DNA of 64,000 bases from Chloroflexota bacterium (GTDB lineage Bacteria > Chloroflexota > Dehalococcoidia > Lucifugimonadales > Lucifugimonadaceae), in NCBI GenBank assembly GCA_027624075.1, contig JAQBUH010000009.1, positions 1 to 64,000 of the forward strand, read 5' to 3'. The notes beneath the pieces are model-generated. The model had not been told where the DNA came from. It saw nothing but the letters and a program-made list of their open reading frames with translations, and made no database searches. Positions 8,270 to 17,410 of the stretch are shown here, one piece after another (position 1 is the first letter of the stretch; each line of letters opens with the position of its first letter). The translations under genes and the position numbers were made by a program.

Positions 8270-9238
8270 TCATGATCCTGACAGCCGTCCGACCAGTATC
8301 TCAAGCGCCAGGCGCTCATCCAGCTTACCTGTCTTGATGTCCAGGTCGGCGTCCAGGAGCCTTCGGTGGACCTGCGCCAGGTAGTCTTTGCCAAAGCGAG
8401 ATGTCTGCCCCAGCGTCTTCTCCAGCGCGTACCGGTTCGTGACCCCGATACGAGTGCCGATCTCCTGCTGGGGAACATTGCCTGCCCGGAGGGTGCCTGC
8501 AAGAAGCACAAGCCGGACCTGCCTGGCGAGCATAGCGATGATTGAGGAGACTGAGGTCCCGCCCTCAAGCAGGCTGTACATCAGGCGCATGGCGACGCCG
8601 GGTCTCCGTTCCAGGACGGCATCGACCGCCGCGAAGATGCTCGCCTCCCTGGCCTCGCCCACCATCTCGTCGACATCGGCCTGCGTCACCTCGCGCTCGC
8701 CCGCATAGAGCGCGAGCTTGCCGATCTCGCTGTCCAGAAGCCGCAGGTCGCCGCCTGCCAGCCAGACGAGCCTCGCTATTGCATCGCGTGTCGCCGTTGC
8801 CTCGTAGCGCGTGAAGCGGTCACGCGCCCATGCCTCAAGCGCCGGGCCGCGAGGTGCGCTGAACTCCCTGACCTCGGCGCCGGGTCCCGCAGCCTTGACG
8901 CCGCGGGCGTTGGCGCGCAGCGGTTTCGACTCAACGAACACTACGTCGCTGGTCCCTGGCAGGTCTGCGAGCATGGCGGGCAACTTGTCCCATTCGGCGC
9001 CGCGCTTGTTGTCCCGGCCATCCATCGACCCGAGCAGTCCGTAGACCAGTACAAGCCTGCGGTCAGCTATAAACGGCAGCGTGCTGGCCGCGGCGATGAT
9101 GTCGAACGGCTTGAACGAATTGCCTTCGAGGAGCGTCGTGTTCGAGTCGCGCAGCTCTTCCGCGCCGACAGACAGGCGTGTCCGCCGGACAACTTCGCTA
9201 ATTGAGAAACCGTCGTCGCCGTGAAAGACTCTGATCAA
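8270..9238 (-). CDS. holA: DNA polymerase III delta subunit
   Basis: A 322-residue protein of the HolA family, the clamp-loader subunit that opens the sliding clamp. The N-terminus (VFHGDDGFSISEVVRR) matches the delta-subunit pattern of a degenerate P-loop, and the sequence then shows the typical LVYG, FVESKPL and WLAGGDLRLLDSEIGKLALYAG segments, with the C-terminal helical collar domain (about 210-320). It starts at a TTG (9238) preceded by GGAG seven bases upstream. Length fits the family. It stands alone, between the TPR lipoprotein on the same strand and the divergent DUF1232 gene. Confidence 0.9.
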   Translation of the reverse strand: MIRVFHGDDGFSISEVVRRTRLSVGAEELRDSNTTLLEGNSFKPFDIIAAASTLPFIADRRLVLVYGLLGSMDGRDNKRGAEWDKLPAMLADLPGTSDVVFVESKPLRANARGVKAAGPGAEVREFSAPRGPALEAWARDRFTRYEATATRDAIARLVWLAGGDLRLLDSEIGKLALYAGEREVTQADVDEMVGEAREASIFAAVDAVLERRPGVAMRLMYSLLEGGTSVSSIIAMLARQVRLVLLAGTLRAGNVPQQEIGTRIGVTNRYALEKTLGQTSRFGKDYLAQVHRRLLDADLDIKTGKLDERLALEILVGRLSGS

Positions 9239-9361
9239 GTGGATGCTCCGTTGAGTCCATTCTGGCAGCTAACCTGCTGGTGACGTGCAGGCGCCGGCGC
9301 CCTGGCGAGCATACCAAGGCGGAGCGGCAGAGGAGCGGGTTTTGGACCGCGGGCGGCGCGG

Positions 9362-9388
9362 CCGGCCAACCCGGCCAAACAGGTTAAG
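9362..9388. repeat. 9-bp quasi-repeat, GGCCA core
   Basis: CCGGCCAAC, CCGGCCAAA and the related CAGGTTAAG lie head to tail in the holA/DUF1232 spacer. It belongs to the scattered 9-bp quasi-repeats also seen near 11.84, 19.64, 33.0, 34.3, 46.77 and 47.28 kb. Confidence 0.5.
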
Positions 9389-9415
9389 CTTGTAGCCTGA
9401 AAGGGTGATAGCGCA

Positions 9416-9748
9416 ATGCTGGTGAGACTGCTGCTGATGGTGCCTTTCGTCGGGCAGTTGCTGCGCGTCTCATGGCTACTGTTCTGGGACAGACGCGTGT
9501 TCCCTCTCCTGAAGGTCATGCCGCTGGCGGCCGTAATCTATGTGCTCTCGCCCGTTGATCTTCTACGAGACTATAAACTGGGGTTTGGCCAGATCGACGA
9601 TGTGATCGTCTCCGCGGTGTTGCTCACGCTGTTCGTCATGCTCTCACCAAGGAAGATTGTGTCAGAGCTTATTCACGGCCGGGACCCGGATGGCGACGAC
9701 GGGCCGGACGCCATCGACGGCAAGTACCGTTACGTCGACCGCGAGTAG
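9416..9748 (+). CDS. DUF1232 small membrane protein
   Basis: A 110-residue protein with a DUF1232 (YkvA-like) domain. The signature is IYVLSPVDLLRD around residues 41-52, close to the family's YxxSPxDLxPD. Hydrophobic stretches at about 1-22 and 30-50 and a third at about 60-78 suggest membrane association. The acidic C-terminus is probably cytosolic. The family is widespread and its function is unknown. It lies between divergent holA and ychF, with a normal ATG start and the weak upstream AAGGGTGATAG as a possible ribosome site. Confidence 0.8.
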   Translation: MLVRLLLMVPFVGQLLRVSWLLFWDRRVFPLLKVMPLAAVIYVLSPVDLLRDYKLGFGQIDDVIVSAVLLTLFVMLSPRKIVSELIHGRDPDGDDGPDAIDGKYRYVDRE

Positions 9749-9866
9749 CCCCGCGCTCAGGGCTGGCATATCCTTTTAGTCTGACCTCTGCCTGAGCGCG
9801 CACGTTTGATATGACCAGCGTGCCCTGGCGCCACCCCGGACTGACCGCGGACCTGAAAACAGACGC

Positions 9867-10961
9867 ATGAGAATCGGAATTATCGGCCTGCCCGGAAGTG
9901 GTAAGACAACCGTCTTTAACGCGCTGACACGCGGAAAAGCGGCGTCCGGGAGCTTCGGCGGGAAACGCTCGGCCAACATCGGTGTTGCGCATGTGCCGGA
10001 CGAGCGGCTCGATAAGTTGACCGTTATCTTCAAGCCGAAGCGGACGGTGCCAGCCGAGGTCACATATGTCGACCTGCCCGGATCACACACAGATGGTGGC
10101 GCAGACCTGTTCACCGGCGAGGCGCTGGGCCAACTGCAGCGTGTTGACGCGCTTCTGCACGTTGTTCGAGCCTTCGAAGATCCATCCGTTCCGCACGTCC
10201 TCGGGTCTATCGACCACAGGCGCGATGTCGAAAAGGTGAACTTCGACGTGCTGTTTGCAGACATCTCGCTCCTTGACCGCCGCATCGAGCGCGTCAAGGA
10301 GAGCATGAAGGGGATGAAGTCGCAGGAGCGTGTGCAGGCGGAGAAGAACATCGAGGTGCTCCGCGCTATCCAGCAAGAGATGGAGAGCGGCACTGCGGCG
10401 CGGGACCGCTCATACACAGACGAACAGTTGAGCGCGATATCTGACACATTCCTGATCAGCAGACTGCCGCTGCTGGTGGCGCTGAACGTTGGCGAGGCGG
10501 ACCTGGGGCGGACGGACGAGCTGGAACGGGAACTGGAAGGGCTTCTGTCAGGCAATAAGTCCGGCGGAGCGGCGTTGTGCGGCAAGCTCGAAGAGGAGCT
10601 GGCGCAGATGAGCCCCGAAGAAGAGGCTGAGATGCGCTCAGGGCTGGATGCGGGCGAGTCAGGCCTCCGGCGAATGATCAGGTTGTCTTACCGCGTGCTC
10701 GGGCTGATATCGTTCTTGACAGTGGGTGAAGACGAGGTGAGAGCGTGGACAATTGCGGAGTCGACGATTGCGCCTCGCGCTGCGGCCGCGGTCCACTCGG
10801 ACATCGAACGCGGGTTTATCCGCGCCGAGACCGTCGGTTACGATGACTTCATTGCGGCGGGGAGCATGGCGCAGGCCAGGACGAAGGGCTCGCTGCGGCA
10901 GGAGGGCCGTGAATACGTTGTGCAGGACGGGGACATCATCAACTTCCTGTTCTCGGTGTGA
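9867..10961 (+). CDS. ychF: Redox-regulated ATPase YchF
   Basis: A 364-residue Obg-family P-loop protein. It has Walker A GLPGSGKTT at residues 7-15, the switch region with VDLPG at about 69-73, a coiled insert (about 130-200) and a C-terminal TGS domain (about 280-364) ending in VVQDGDIINFLFSV. YchF proteins prefer ATP to GTP and interact with the ribosome. Family members carry an Asn-rich specificity motif; here the region reads VALNVGEADL, consistent with YchF. Start, length and domain order are normal. It is monocistronic as far as can be seen. Confidence 0.93.
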   Translation: MRIGIIGLPGSGKTTVFNALTRGKAASGSFGGKRSANIGVAHVPDERLDKLTVIFKPKRTVPAEVTYVDLPGSHTDGGADLFTGEALGQLQRVDALLHVVRAFEDPSVPHVLGSIDHRRDVEKVNFDVLFADISLLDRRIERVKESMKGMKSQERVQAEKNIEVLRAIQQEMESGTAARDRSYTDEQLSAISDTFLISRLPLLVALNVGEADLGRTDELERELEGLLSGNKSGGAALCGKLEEELAQMSPEEEAEMRSGLDAGESGLRRMIRLSYRVLGLISFLTVGEDEVRAWTIAESTIAPRAAAAVHSDIERGFIRAETVGYDDFIAAGSMAQARTKGSLRQEGREYVVQDGDIINFLFSV

Positions 10962-11088
10962 GGCGATAGGCTGATTCCCGGCAATTTTCAGACTGACACC
11001 TGGACCTCGCTTAAAAGAGCCAGCCCTTGAGTGTGCTAAAACCGGGCCAAAACCGGGCAATAAACCAGAGTGAGAAGGACGGAGTGTA

Positions 11089-11787
11089 TTGTCTGATTCA
11101 GACAAGGGCGACCTGCTAACACGGCGCAAGGTCTACATTGTTCCGTTCATCCAGCCGTCGCCACAGGCGCCGGAAGGTTTCACGAAGCTATTCGACGCCT
11201 ACTGGACCGCGGTCGACAGGCAGATATCGGGACTTGAGGCGAAGGCCGGAGTCGTCAAGCGGATCTTTGCTGAGGGCGTCCTCGGCAAGGGTGCTGACGC
11301 GCTGCTGATGCTTGAGCAGACCAACACGCAGGCGTGGCGAATGGTCAAAACGCGAGTCGACGCCGGAGCACGGTTTGATGAGTACGAGGACGCTGAACTT
11401 TTCAGCGAAGTGATCGACTGGGGTCGCTGCCTGTCTGTCGGCTTCATCAGCCAGGGCGTCGCAAACGCCGTTTCCGCCTCATACCAGGATGCCGCGATGC
11501 GACGTCAGCGCCAGCTGGACGAACGGCTTGAGAAAGCCTTACAGGAGGGTGAGGCTGCGCTGATCCTGAGCGGCTCCACGGACCTGAAACTCCCCGACGG
11601 CGTGGAGCGGTTCCTGGTCTCGCCACCTGAGCTGGACGCGCTGGAGCGGTGGATTCGACAGGTCAACGATGCGGCCAGGCGTGCCGCCGAAGAGGGTGAC
11701 GCCAGGGGCCGGAGGCCGGGCCAGGCACCGCCGGAACCGCCAAAACAGGACGGCTCAACAAGCAAGCTGTGGACTCCGGGCAGCTAA
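11089..11787 (+). CDS. Conserved hypothetical protein, coiled/helical
   Basis: A 232-residue protein that I do not recognise. It begins at a TTG preceded by GGAG four bases upstream. It is largely alpha-helical and charged, with a segment VYIVPFIQPSPQAPEG near the N-terminus, an aromatic block (LFDAYWTAVDRQISGLEAK) and a flexible Pro/Gly-rich C-terminus (about 200-232). There is no signal peptide or membrane span. Upstream, AAAACCGGGC occurs twice in tandem (about 11037-11057). It is 16 bases before hemW and probably co-transcribed with it, which hints at a link to radical-SAM or haem metabolism, but nothing in the protein proves this. Confidence 0.65.
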   Translation: MSDSDKGDLLTRRKVYIVPFIQPSPQAPEGFTKLFDAYWTAVDRQISGLEAKAGVVKRIFAEGVLGKGADALLMLEQTNTQAWRMVKTRVDAGARFDEYEDAELFSEVIDWGRCLSVGFISQGVANAVSASYQDAAMRRQRQLDERLEKALQEGEAALILSGSTDLKLPDGVERFLVSPPELDALERWIRQVNDAARRAAEEGDARGRRPGQAPPEPPKQDGSTSKLWTPGS

Positions 11788-11803
11788 CCAAGGCGGGTGA
11801 TGT

Positions 11804-13132
11804 TTGACGCGCCCGTCTGAACTCCCTTCTGGATTAGCTCGACCGGCCCGGCTGGCCCGGCCAGAGCACGCTCCGTTGGGACTGTACGTGCACATCCCAT
11901 TTTGCGAGACAAAGTGTCCGTACTGCGATTTCAACACGTACTCGGGGATAGAGGCGCTCATTCCCGTTTACGTTGACGCACTTTGCGAAGAGGCGCGCAG
12001 GTGGGCGGCACTGATACCCGGTCGAGAGGCGGCAACCGTCTTCTTCGGAGGCGGAACACCTTCCTACATACCTGCGGGCGATCTCCGGCGAGTGATGGAA
12101 GCACTGTCAGACGGTTTTCCCCTGGTGGACGGCGCTGAGGTCACCATGGAAGTGAATCCCGGGGACGCGACGCCGGAGCGGGCGGAGACCTGGCTATCGG
12201 CGGGGTTCAACCGCGTCTCGATGGGTGTCCAGAGCTTCGACGACAGGCTGTTGACCCTGCTTGGCCGGAGGCACAACGCGGCACAGGCCGTGGAGTCGTT
12301 CCGGCTGCTGGGCGGCGCCGGGTTCGAAAACCGCTCGCTCGACCTGATGTTCGGTCTGCCAGAGCAGTCACTTGCGCAGTGGCAGGACTCGCTCAACCAG
12401 GCGATGGCGCTGGAGCCTGACCATGTGTCGCTCTACGGACTGCAGCTTGAGGGTGGGACGCCGCTAGAGGCGGATGTGCGGCTCGGCAGGACGGCGCGTC
12501 CGGACGACGATCTTGCTGCCGACATGTACCTCGCGGCAGAGGAGACGCTGTCGGCAGCCGGGTTCAGGCACTACGAGATATCAAACTGGGCGCTGCCGGG
12601 CCGGGAGAGCCGCCACAACCTGATCTACTGGGAGAACGGCCCGTACCTTGGCCTGGGTCCGGGCGCTCACTCGTCGCTGTTCGGCTACCGCTTTGCGGAC
12701 ATGCGCTCCCCTCGCTGGTATATCAGGTCGCTGGGCATCGACCCCGGCGTGGCAGGTGTCACCGGCGCCGCCAGTAAGCTGGCGCTTGCCGGCTCGCCTC
12801 CGCGCCGGGCGGAGCTCCCCGAAGTGCTTCCCGACGTGCTGCGGAATATGGTCAATGACGGCCCTGTGGACTTTGTCGAGGAGACGACGCCTCAACTTGA
12901 GCTGGCAGAGACGATGATGATGGGTCTCAGGTTGGACGTTGGCGTGAGCGAGAAGGCGTTCCGTGAGCGGTTCGGAAGGTCGCTGCGGGACGTGTTCGCA
13001 ACCGAGATCGACGCCCTGTCCAACGAGGGACTGCTGGAGGCAGACAAGACCGGGATCCGCCTCTCGCCAGCGGGCAGACTGCTGGGCAACGAGGTGTTCG
13101 GCAGGTTCGTGGCGGCGGCTGAAGACTCTTAG
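11804..13132 (+). CDS. hemW: HemW-type radical SAM protein
   Basis: A 442-residue radical SAM protein of the HemW (former HemN-like) family, thought to act as a haem chaperone. The start of the core, LYVHIPFCETKCPYCDF (about 27-43), holds the CxxxCxxC cluster ligands; the fourth HemN-type cysteine pattern continues into FFGGGTPS. Later features are MGVQSFDDRLL, SLDLMFGLPEQS and SLYGLQLEGGTPL, with a C-terminal HemW domain. The TTG at 11804 is the only upstream start; the segment GLARPARLARPEH (about 10-22) is encoded by a 9-bp repeat and may be dispensable. A TTG just before LYVHIPFC could be the true start. Its TAG stop now borrows its last G from the inserted IS element. Confidence 0.85.
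   Translation: MTRPSELPSGLARPARLARPEHAPLGLYVHIPFCETKCPYCDFNTYSGIEALIPVYVDALCEEARRWAALIPGREAATVFFGGGTPSYIPAGDLRRVMEALSDGFPLVDGAEVTMEVNPGDATPERAETWLSAGFNRVSMGVQSFDDRLLTLLGRRHNAAQAVESFRLLGGAGFENRSLDLMFGLPEQSLAQWQDSLNQAMALEPDHVSLYGLQLEGGTPLEADVRLGRTARPDDDLAADMYLAAEETLSAAGFRHYEISNWALPGRESRHNLIYWENGPYLGLGPGAHSSLFGYRFADMRSPRWYIRSLGIDPGVAGVTGAASKLALAGSPPRRAELPEVLPDVLRNMVNDGPVDFVEETTPQLELAETMMMGLRLDVGVSEKAFRERFGRSLRDVFATEIDALSNEGLLEADKTGIRLSPAGRLLGNEVFGRFVAAAEDS
11837..11863 (+). repeat. 9-bp quasi-repeat in hemW N-terminus
   Basis: Three 9-bp units, GCTCGACCG, GCCCGGCTG and GCCCGGCCA, encode Ala-Arg-Pro / Ala-Arg-Leu / Ala-Arg-Pro in the disordered start of HemW. Confidence 0.5.
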
Positions 13133-13146
13133 TAACTATCTCAAAA
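13132..13146 (+). repeat. IS terminal inverted repeat, left
   Basis: 15-bp GTAACTATCTCAAAA, the exact complement of 14096-14110. The target copy TTA lies directly outside at 13129-13131. Confidence 0.85.
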
Positions 13147-14024
13147 TTGCGAGCCGGTGATAGCGGCGGTACCAGATGAGGGCGCAGGCCAGTTGGAGCA
13201 GACCGAGATAGTTAGAGGCTTTCTTCTCGTAGCGGACGAGGATGGCGCGGCACTTTGAGAGCCATACGAATGTGCGCTCCACAACCCAGCGCCGAGCTTT
13301 CCTGGTCTTCTTGCCTCTGGCATCCAGCTTCTCATCCCCGATCCTCCTGATACGTGGGACGTAGCCGTTGATCAGGGCTCCGATCTCTCCCCGTGCGTGG
13401 AGGCTTCGCCAACTTGCAGTGGTCATACCCCTTGTCCAGGCAGAGGTGCTGACGGGACGAAGGCCGCTCTAAGACCACCTGCTCTATAGTGCTGCACAGG
13501 AGCATGTGGTCATTCACGTTGGCCCCTGCCAACACAACGCTCAGCGGCCCGCCATCGCCGTCAACAAGGATGCTCGACCCGCTGCCGCGGGTGCCCCGCG
13601 TCCCGCTCTTGCCCCTGTCCGTGGGGTTCGGCCCAACAAGCCCCCCCTTGACGGGCCTTACCCAGAGAGCCGTCCGCAGATTGCCATTTCCAGACCACAC
13701 CGCCCAACTCGTCGCAGTTCCCTGCGAGCACCGCCCACACCTTTACGAACACACCCTTCTCTATCCACCTCTGAAAAGTGCGATGGACTGACGAGTCGTC
13801 CCCGAACTCCTTCGGCAGGTGGTTGATTCAACTGAAGGAACTGGCGGAGCCGGTGGCAACTGCTCCGCAGGCGGTAGATGATCCCATTCAGCGCACGCCT
13901 TGCGTCGACTCGTGGCCGTCCACGCCTCCCCGGCGGGTCCAGCTCATTTTAGAAGCTGTTCTACCTCAGCCCACAACTCGTCCGGGACTTCCCATATTGT
14001 GTCAAGGCGATCCTTCTCACCCAT
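13136..14024 (-). pseudogene. IS5-family transposase, frameshifted
   Basis: Remnant of an IS5-family DDE transposase. It starts at an ATG (14024) with GGAGG six bases upstream, reads about 26 codons (including VPDELWAEVEQLL), then hits TGA. The protein continues in other frames: EFGDDSSVHRTFQRW, WKWQSADGSLGKA, GPNPTDRGKSG, SILVDGDGGPLSVVLAGAN, then LDKGYD, and finally the conserved end ARRWVVERTFVWLSKCRAILVRYEKK, quoted here in two parts as ARRWVVERTFVWLS and CRAILVRYEKK. At least one stop and two or three frameshifts separate these blocks, so no functional enzyme is made. IS5 elements can use a programmed -1 shift, but that does not explain this many breaks. Confidence 0.85.
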
Positions 14025-14095
14025 GTGTGACCTCCTTTGCTGGAAGTCACGCTCGGATACCCCTGTTCAATAGGCCAAGAGATTTCGTTACGGGT

Positions 14096-14110
14096 TTTTG
14101 AGATAGTTAC
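14096..14110 (-). repeat. IS terminal inverted repeat, right
   Basis: 15-bp arm matching the left end in inverse orientation, followed by the TTA target copy at 14111-14113. Confidence 0.85.
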
Positions 14111-14503
14111 TTAGTGAGTGACGTCAACAGTCGGAAGGCTGACTCGGTTCTCCGCAGGAACCACTGGCACTTCACTTAGATCATAAAAAACCTGCTTGCC
14201 GAGCTCGATCGCTCGAGCCAGTTCAATATCTGCTCCCTTTGAGTGCCCAAGTAGGAGTAAAGCATCGGAAGCTTCCAGCCATGGCATATCCCAGCGTATG
14301 AAATCTTCCCATTCCAGCCTGTCCCCGGTTTTCTCTCCCCTCAAGTCGATCATATGTGTGAGATGTGGCACGTATGGTAAATGCCCCAAGCGATACAGTT
14401 TAATTCCAACATCAATAGCTTGATCAACATTAGCTTCTATCAGATCCAATGTTGGCGCTGAATACGGCCCGGCAACATATATTTTTAGTGCATTAACGTT
14501 CAT
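14111..14503 (-). CDS. DUF4406 / deoxyribosyltransferase-like protein
   Basis: A 130-residue protein with the N-terminal IYVAGPYS motif (about 8-15), HLTHMIDL, LEWEDFIRWDMPWLEASDALLLLGHSKGADIELARAIELGK, seen here as LEWEDFIRWDMPW and SKGADIELARA. This is the DUF4406 family, related to nucleoside 2-deoxyribosyltransferases and often found in phages and islands. The Glu of GADIELA is the likely nucleophile-type position in this superfamily. Its TAA stop lies in the IS target duplication. It belongs to an AT-rich islet (14.1-15.5 kb) with base use unlike its neighbours, suggesting acquisition by transfer. Confidence 0.75.
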   Translation of the reverse strand: MNVNALKIYVAGPYSAPTLDLIEANVDQAIDVGIKLYRLGHLPYVPHLTHMIDLRGEKTGDRLEWEDFIRWDMPWLEASDALLLLGHSKGADIELARAIELGKQVFYDLSEVPVVPAENRVSLPTVDVTH

Positions 14504-14747
14504 ATATTCTTATTTCCCATTTTTCTACAACGCGCGATTTTACAAATACACCCTAGTGTCATAAACTGCGATCCAGCGTATCGTCATGATTGACCATCAT
14601 TAGATGGCTCCGGTTGCTTACTTGATAGTTCTGTAATCGCGGAATTAATGTCTTTGATTAGGTCCTCGATATTTTGCTTGCCATTACTCAAAGCAGTTTT
14701 AATCGTAGTAGGTTGTGATGGCGGTTGTTAATCGTTCTATTTCGATA

Positions 14748-15452
14748 TCAATCCGTGTACGAGTGGTCGCAGTAGCTGCATGCCTTGCTTATCCGGTTGC
14801 TTGCTGCATGCTCACCCGGCGTAGCCCAAGATGTACAATAATATTTACTGATTCTGTACCCTGCAATAATGACGAACAATATAGCTATGAGCGAGTAATC
14901 GTTCCAAGGGTCATATGAGCCGACAGGTATTACAAAGAATCTTAATGCCCAAAATATCGATACCAATATGGTAGTTATAGCAGATATCGAGATCGCTTTA
15001 CCAAAATCAGATGTACTCCATGATCGGTAATTGTAGCTTCGCCGTTCCAAATATGCGAAAACATCCCAAACAGTGTACATCGCAAGCACAATCAAACTTG
15101 CGGTGCCGACAAACAATATACTATCAAACCTTGCAAACATTATCGCATAAACTAATAATACGATAACATCTACGAAAAATCGAGTCATGCTTAGATACCC
15201 GTTAAGTATTAACTGATTTTATTTTACTGAAATATTGTAACCAATCCAGCTTAATATAATAAGAGTACCGGTGTAGGATGCGACTAGTATTTCTAGTAAG
15301 TAACGATGTTGAAAGGATGAATCTGCGGAAGGCTTCAACCAGACACCGCCATTGACTACTGAACTAAGACCTATGGACATTGCAGCTGCAAACAACAGGT
15401 TAATAAATGTGGTCAGTATTTCATTTTTGCCGTCAGTACCGTCGTTTGCCAT
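14748..15452 (-). pseudogene. Six-helix membrane protein split by in-frame TAA
   Basis: Two membrane-protein ORFs lie in the same minus-strand frame: 15219-15452 (77 aa, start ATG with GGGAG about ten bases upstream, two hydrophobic helices) and 14748-15188 (146 aa, four hydrophobic helices). Only a single TAA (15219-15221) separates them; the ten codons after it are open and lead directly into the second ORF's Met. The first has helices at about 12-33 and 51-73; the second at about 2-18, 24-45, 66-90 and 95-114. The simplest reading is one six-helix protein of about 234 codons with a nonsense change. Two separate proteins remain possible, since the second ORF has its own ATG. Function unknown; DNA is AT-rich. 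The 244 bases between it and the DUF4406 gene hold no clear gene. Confidence 0.55.
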
Positions 15453-15506
15453 TGAAACGGGTCTCCCACCGTACTTTTTCTGGATTGTAGCGCGACACTG
15501 ACTGCC

Positions 15507-17363
15507 ATGTTCGTCATCACCACCGCAGGCCACGTAGACCACGGCAAGTCCACCCTCATCCAGGCTATGAGCGGCATCCACCCGGACCGCCTCAAGGAGG
15601 AGAAGGCGCGCGGGATGACCATCGAACTCGGGTTTGCGTGGGTGACGCTGCCTTCCGGGCGTGAGATCAGCATCGTCGATGTGCCTGGCCACGAGCGGTT
15701 CGTGCGCAACATGCTGATGGGCGTCGGCGGCGTCGACCTTGCGCTGTTGATCGTCGCCGCGGGCGAGGGCGTGATGCCGCAGACCCGAGAGCACCTCGCC
15801 ATCCTAGACCTGCTGAACGTCGAGCGGGGAATCGCTGTCATCACGAAGGCCGATCTCGTTGACGACGACTGGCTGGAGCTTGTGTCAACGGATGCCGAAG
15901 AGCTGCTCGAAGGCACGACGCTGGAAGGCTCTCCGCTCGTCGCAGTGTCAGCGGAGACCGGCAAAGGCATCCCTGAGTTGCTGCTCGCCATCGATGAGCA
16001 ACTGGACCGTCTCAACGCTCACGCCGACCTTGGCCGTCCTCGTCTTCCGGTCGATCGCGCCTTCACCATGTCAGGGTTCGGCGCTGTGGTGACGGGGACG
16101 CTGAACGGCGGAAGGCTGCGGACAGGGCAGGAGGTGGAACTGCTGCCGGGCGGCAGGCGGGCACGCATCCGCGGGCTGCAGTCGCATCAGACAACTCTCG
16201 ACGAGGCGCTGCCGGGGACCCGGGTCGCTGTGAACCTGAGCGGCATCGAGCATCACGAGATAGAGCGCGGCGATCTGCTGACACTCCCCGGCTGGCTCAA
16301 GCCGTCGAACGCATTCGACGCGTCACTGCGCGTCATCGGCGCAGCGCCACGCCCCGTCCGGCACAACCACAGGCTGCTGCTGTTCGCCGGAAGCAGCGAG
16401 GCGGCGGTCACAGTGAGGCTGTTGCAGGGAGATGAGATCGCGCCGGGAGAGTCGGGCTGGGTGCAACTGCGGACAACAGGCACTCTCCCGATGCTGCGGG
16501 GCGACCGGTTCATTCTGCGGGATACACAGGACACCATGGCCGGTGGGGTTGTGCTGGCGCCGGGAGCGGCACGCCACCGCAGGAACGACCCGGCAGTGAT
16601 TGCGGAACTGGAGACGCTTGCAAGCGGCTCTGGCGAGAGTGCGGCTCTTCAGACCCTGCGATCGGTCGAGCCGGCAACAGTTGCAGAGCTGGGCCGGCAA
16701 ACCAACATGTCAGAGAGCGAAGCCGGAGATCTGCTGAAACAGCTTGTCGAATCTAAGGACGCTGTCGATATCGGCACGGACGATGCCCCGCTGTTCTACT
16801 CGGCCACCGGTTGGGCGGCCGTGAGGTCGGCCGCGGAGAACGCACTGTCCGGCTATCACTCTTCGTTCCCGCTGCGTGTGGGGATGCCACGGGAAGAGCT
16901 CCGCAACAGGCTCAAGCTCAAGGCCGGGCCTTTCCTGCGCGTTGTCAACACGCTTTCGCAGGAGGGCGTGCTCATACACGACGGCGCATTGCTCTGGCTT
17001 CCATCTCACACGGTCAACCTGAGCTCAGAGCAGCAGGCGCGAGTCGAAGCGTACCTGGCGTCACTGGCGGCCGACCCGTACTCGCCGCCAACCGGCTCAC
17101 CTCTCGACCCGGAACTGCTCGCCGGACTGGAAAGCCAGGGCAAGGTGGTCAGGGCGGGTGAGGTCGTCTTCCTGGGCTCGGCGTTCAGCGATATGCAGAA
17201 GCGTGTCGCTGAACACGCCGGGACCGGCGGCCAGATCAACATCAACGAGGTGCGAGAGCTATTCGGGTCGAGCCGAAAGTACGTGCTGGCGTTCCTGGAA
17301 GAGCTGGATCGCCGGGGCGTAACGATCAGGCGCGGGGACGACCGGATACTTCGGGGTCGGTAA
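15507..17363 (+). CDS. selB: Selenocysteine-specific elongation factor SelB
   Basis: A 618-residue translation factor that delivers Sec-tRNA to UGA codons marked by a SECIS hairpin. The EF-Tu-like GTPase domain begins at once with TTAGHVDHGKST (G1, about 5-16), then RGMTIELGFA (G2), DVPGHERFVRNM (G3) and TKAD (G4). Beta-barrel domains follow (about 175-340), and the C-terminal winged-helix repeats that bind the SECIS (about 370-618) are present. Domain order and length match SelB and not EF-Tu. This implies that the organism makes selenoproteins. selA, selD and selC are not in this window. It lies just after the AT-rich islet with a normal ATG start. Confidence 0.92.
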   Translation: MFVITTAGHVDHGKSTLIQAMSGIHPDRLKEEKARGMTIELGFAWVTLPSGREISIVDVPGHERFVRNMLMGVGGVDLALLIVAAGEGVMPQTREHLAILDLLNVERGIAVITKADLVDDDWLELVSTDAEELLEGTTLEGSPLVAVSAETGKGIPELLLAIDEQLDRLNAHADLGRPRLPVDRAFTMSGFGAVVTGTLNGGRLRTGQEVELLPGGRRARIRGLQSHQTTLDEALPGTRVAVNLSGIEHHEIERGDLLTLPGWLKPSNAFDASLRVIGAAPRPVRHNHRLLLFAGSSEAAVTVRLLQGDEIAPGESGWVQLRTTGTLPMLRGDRFILRDTQDTMAGGVVLAPGAARHRRNDPAVIAELETLASGSGESAALQTLRSVEPATVAELGRQTNMSESEAGDLLKQLVESKDAVDIGTDDAPLFYSATGWAAVRSAAENALSGYHSSFPLRVGMPREELRNRLKLKAGPFLRVVNTLSQEGVLIHDGALLWLPSHTVNLSSEQQARVEAYLASLAADPYSPPTGSPLDPELLAGLESQGKVVRAGEVVFLGSAFSDMQKRVAEHAGTGGQININEVRELFGSSRKYVLAFLEELDRRGVTIRRGDDRILRGR

Positions 17364-17410
17364 CGGCGCTGGTCCCGGCCTCTCAGCCTCCGTTTTGCAC
17401 ACCTTGAACG

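Larger units (their letters stand above)
13132..14110 (-). mobile_element. Decayed IS5-family insertion sequence
   Basis: A 979-bp element with perfect 15-bp terminal inverted repeats: GTAACTATCTCAAAA at 13132-13146 and its complement at 14096-14110. It is flanked by a 3-bp target duplication TTA (13129-13131 and 14111-14113), which fits the TNA duplications of some IS5 subgroups. The transposase inside is broken by stops and frameshifts. It inserted exactly where the stop codons of hemW and the convergent DUF4406 gene overlap, and both stops were restored. Confidence 0.85.

Noticed and set aside
11800-11820. ATG at 11800 as hemW start
   Set aside because: It is in another frame and meets TGA after six codons.
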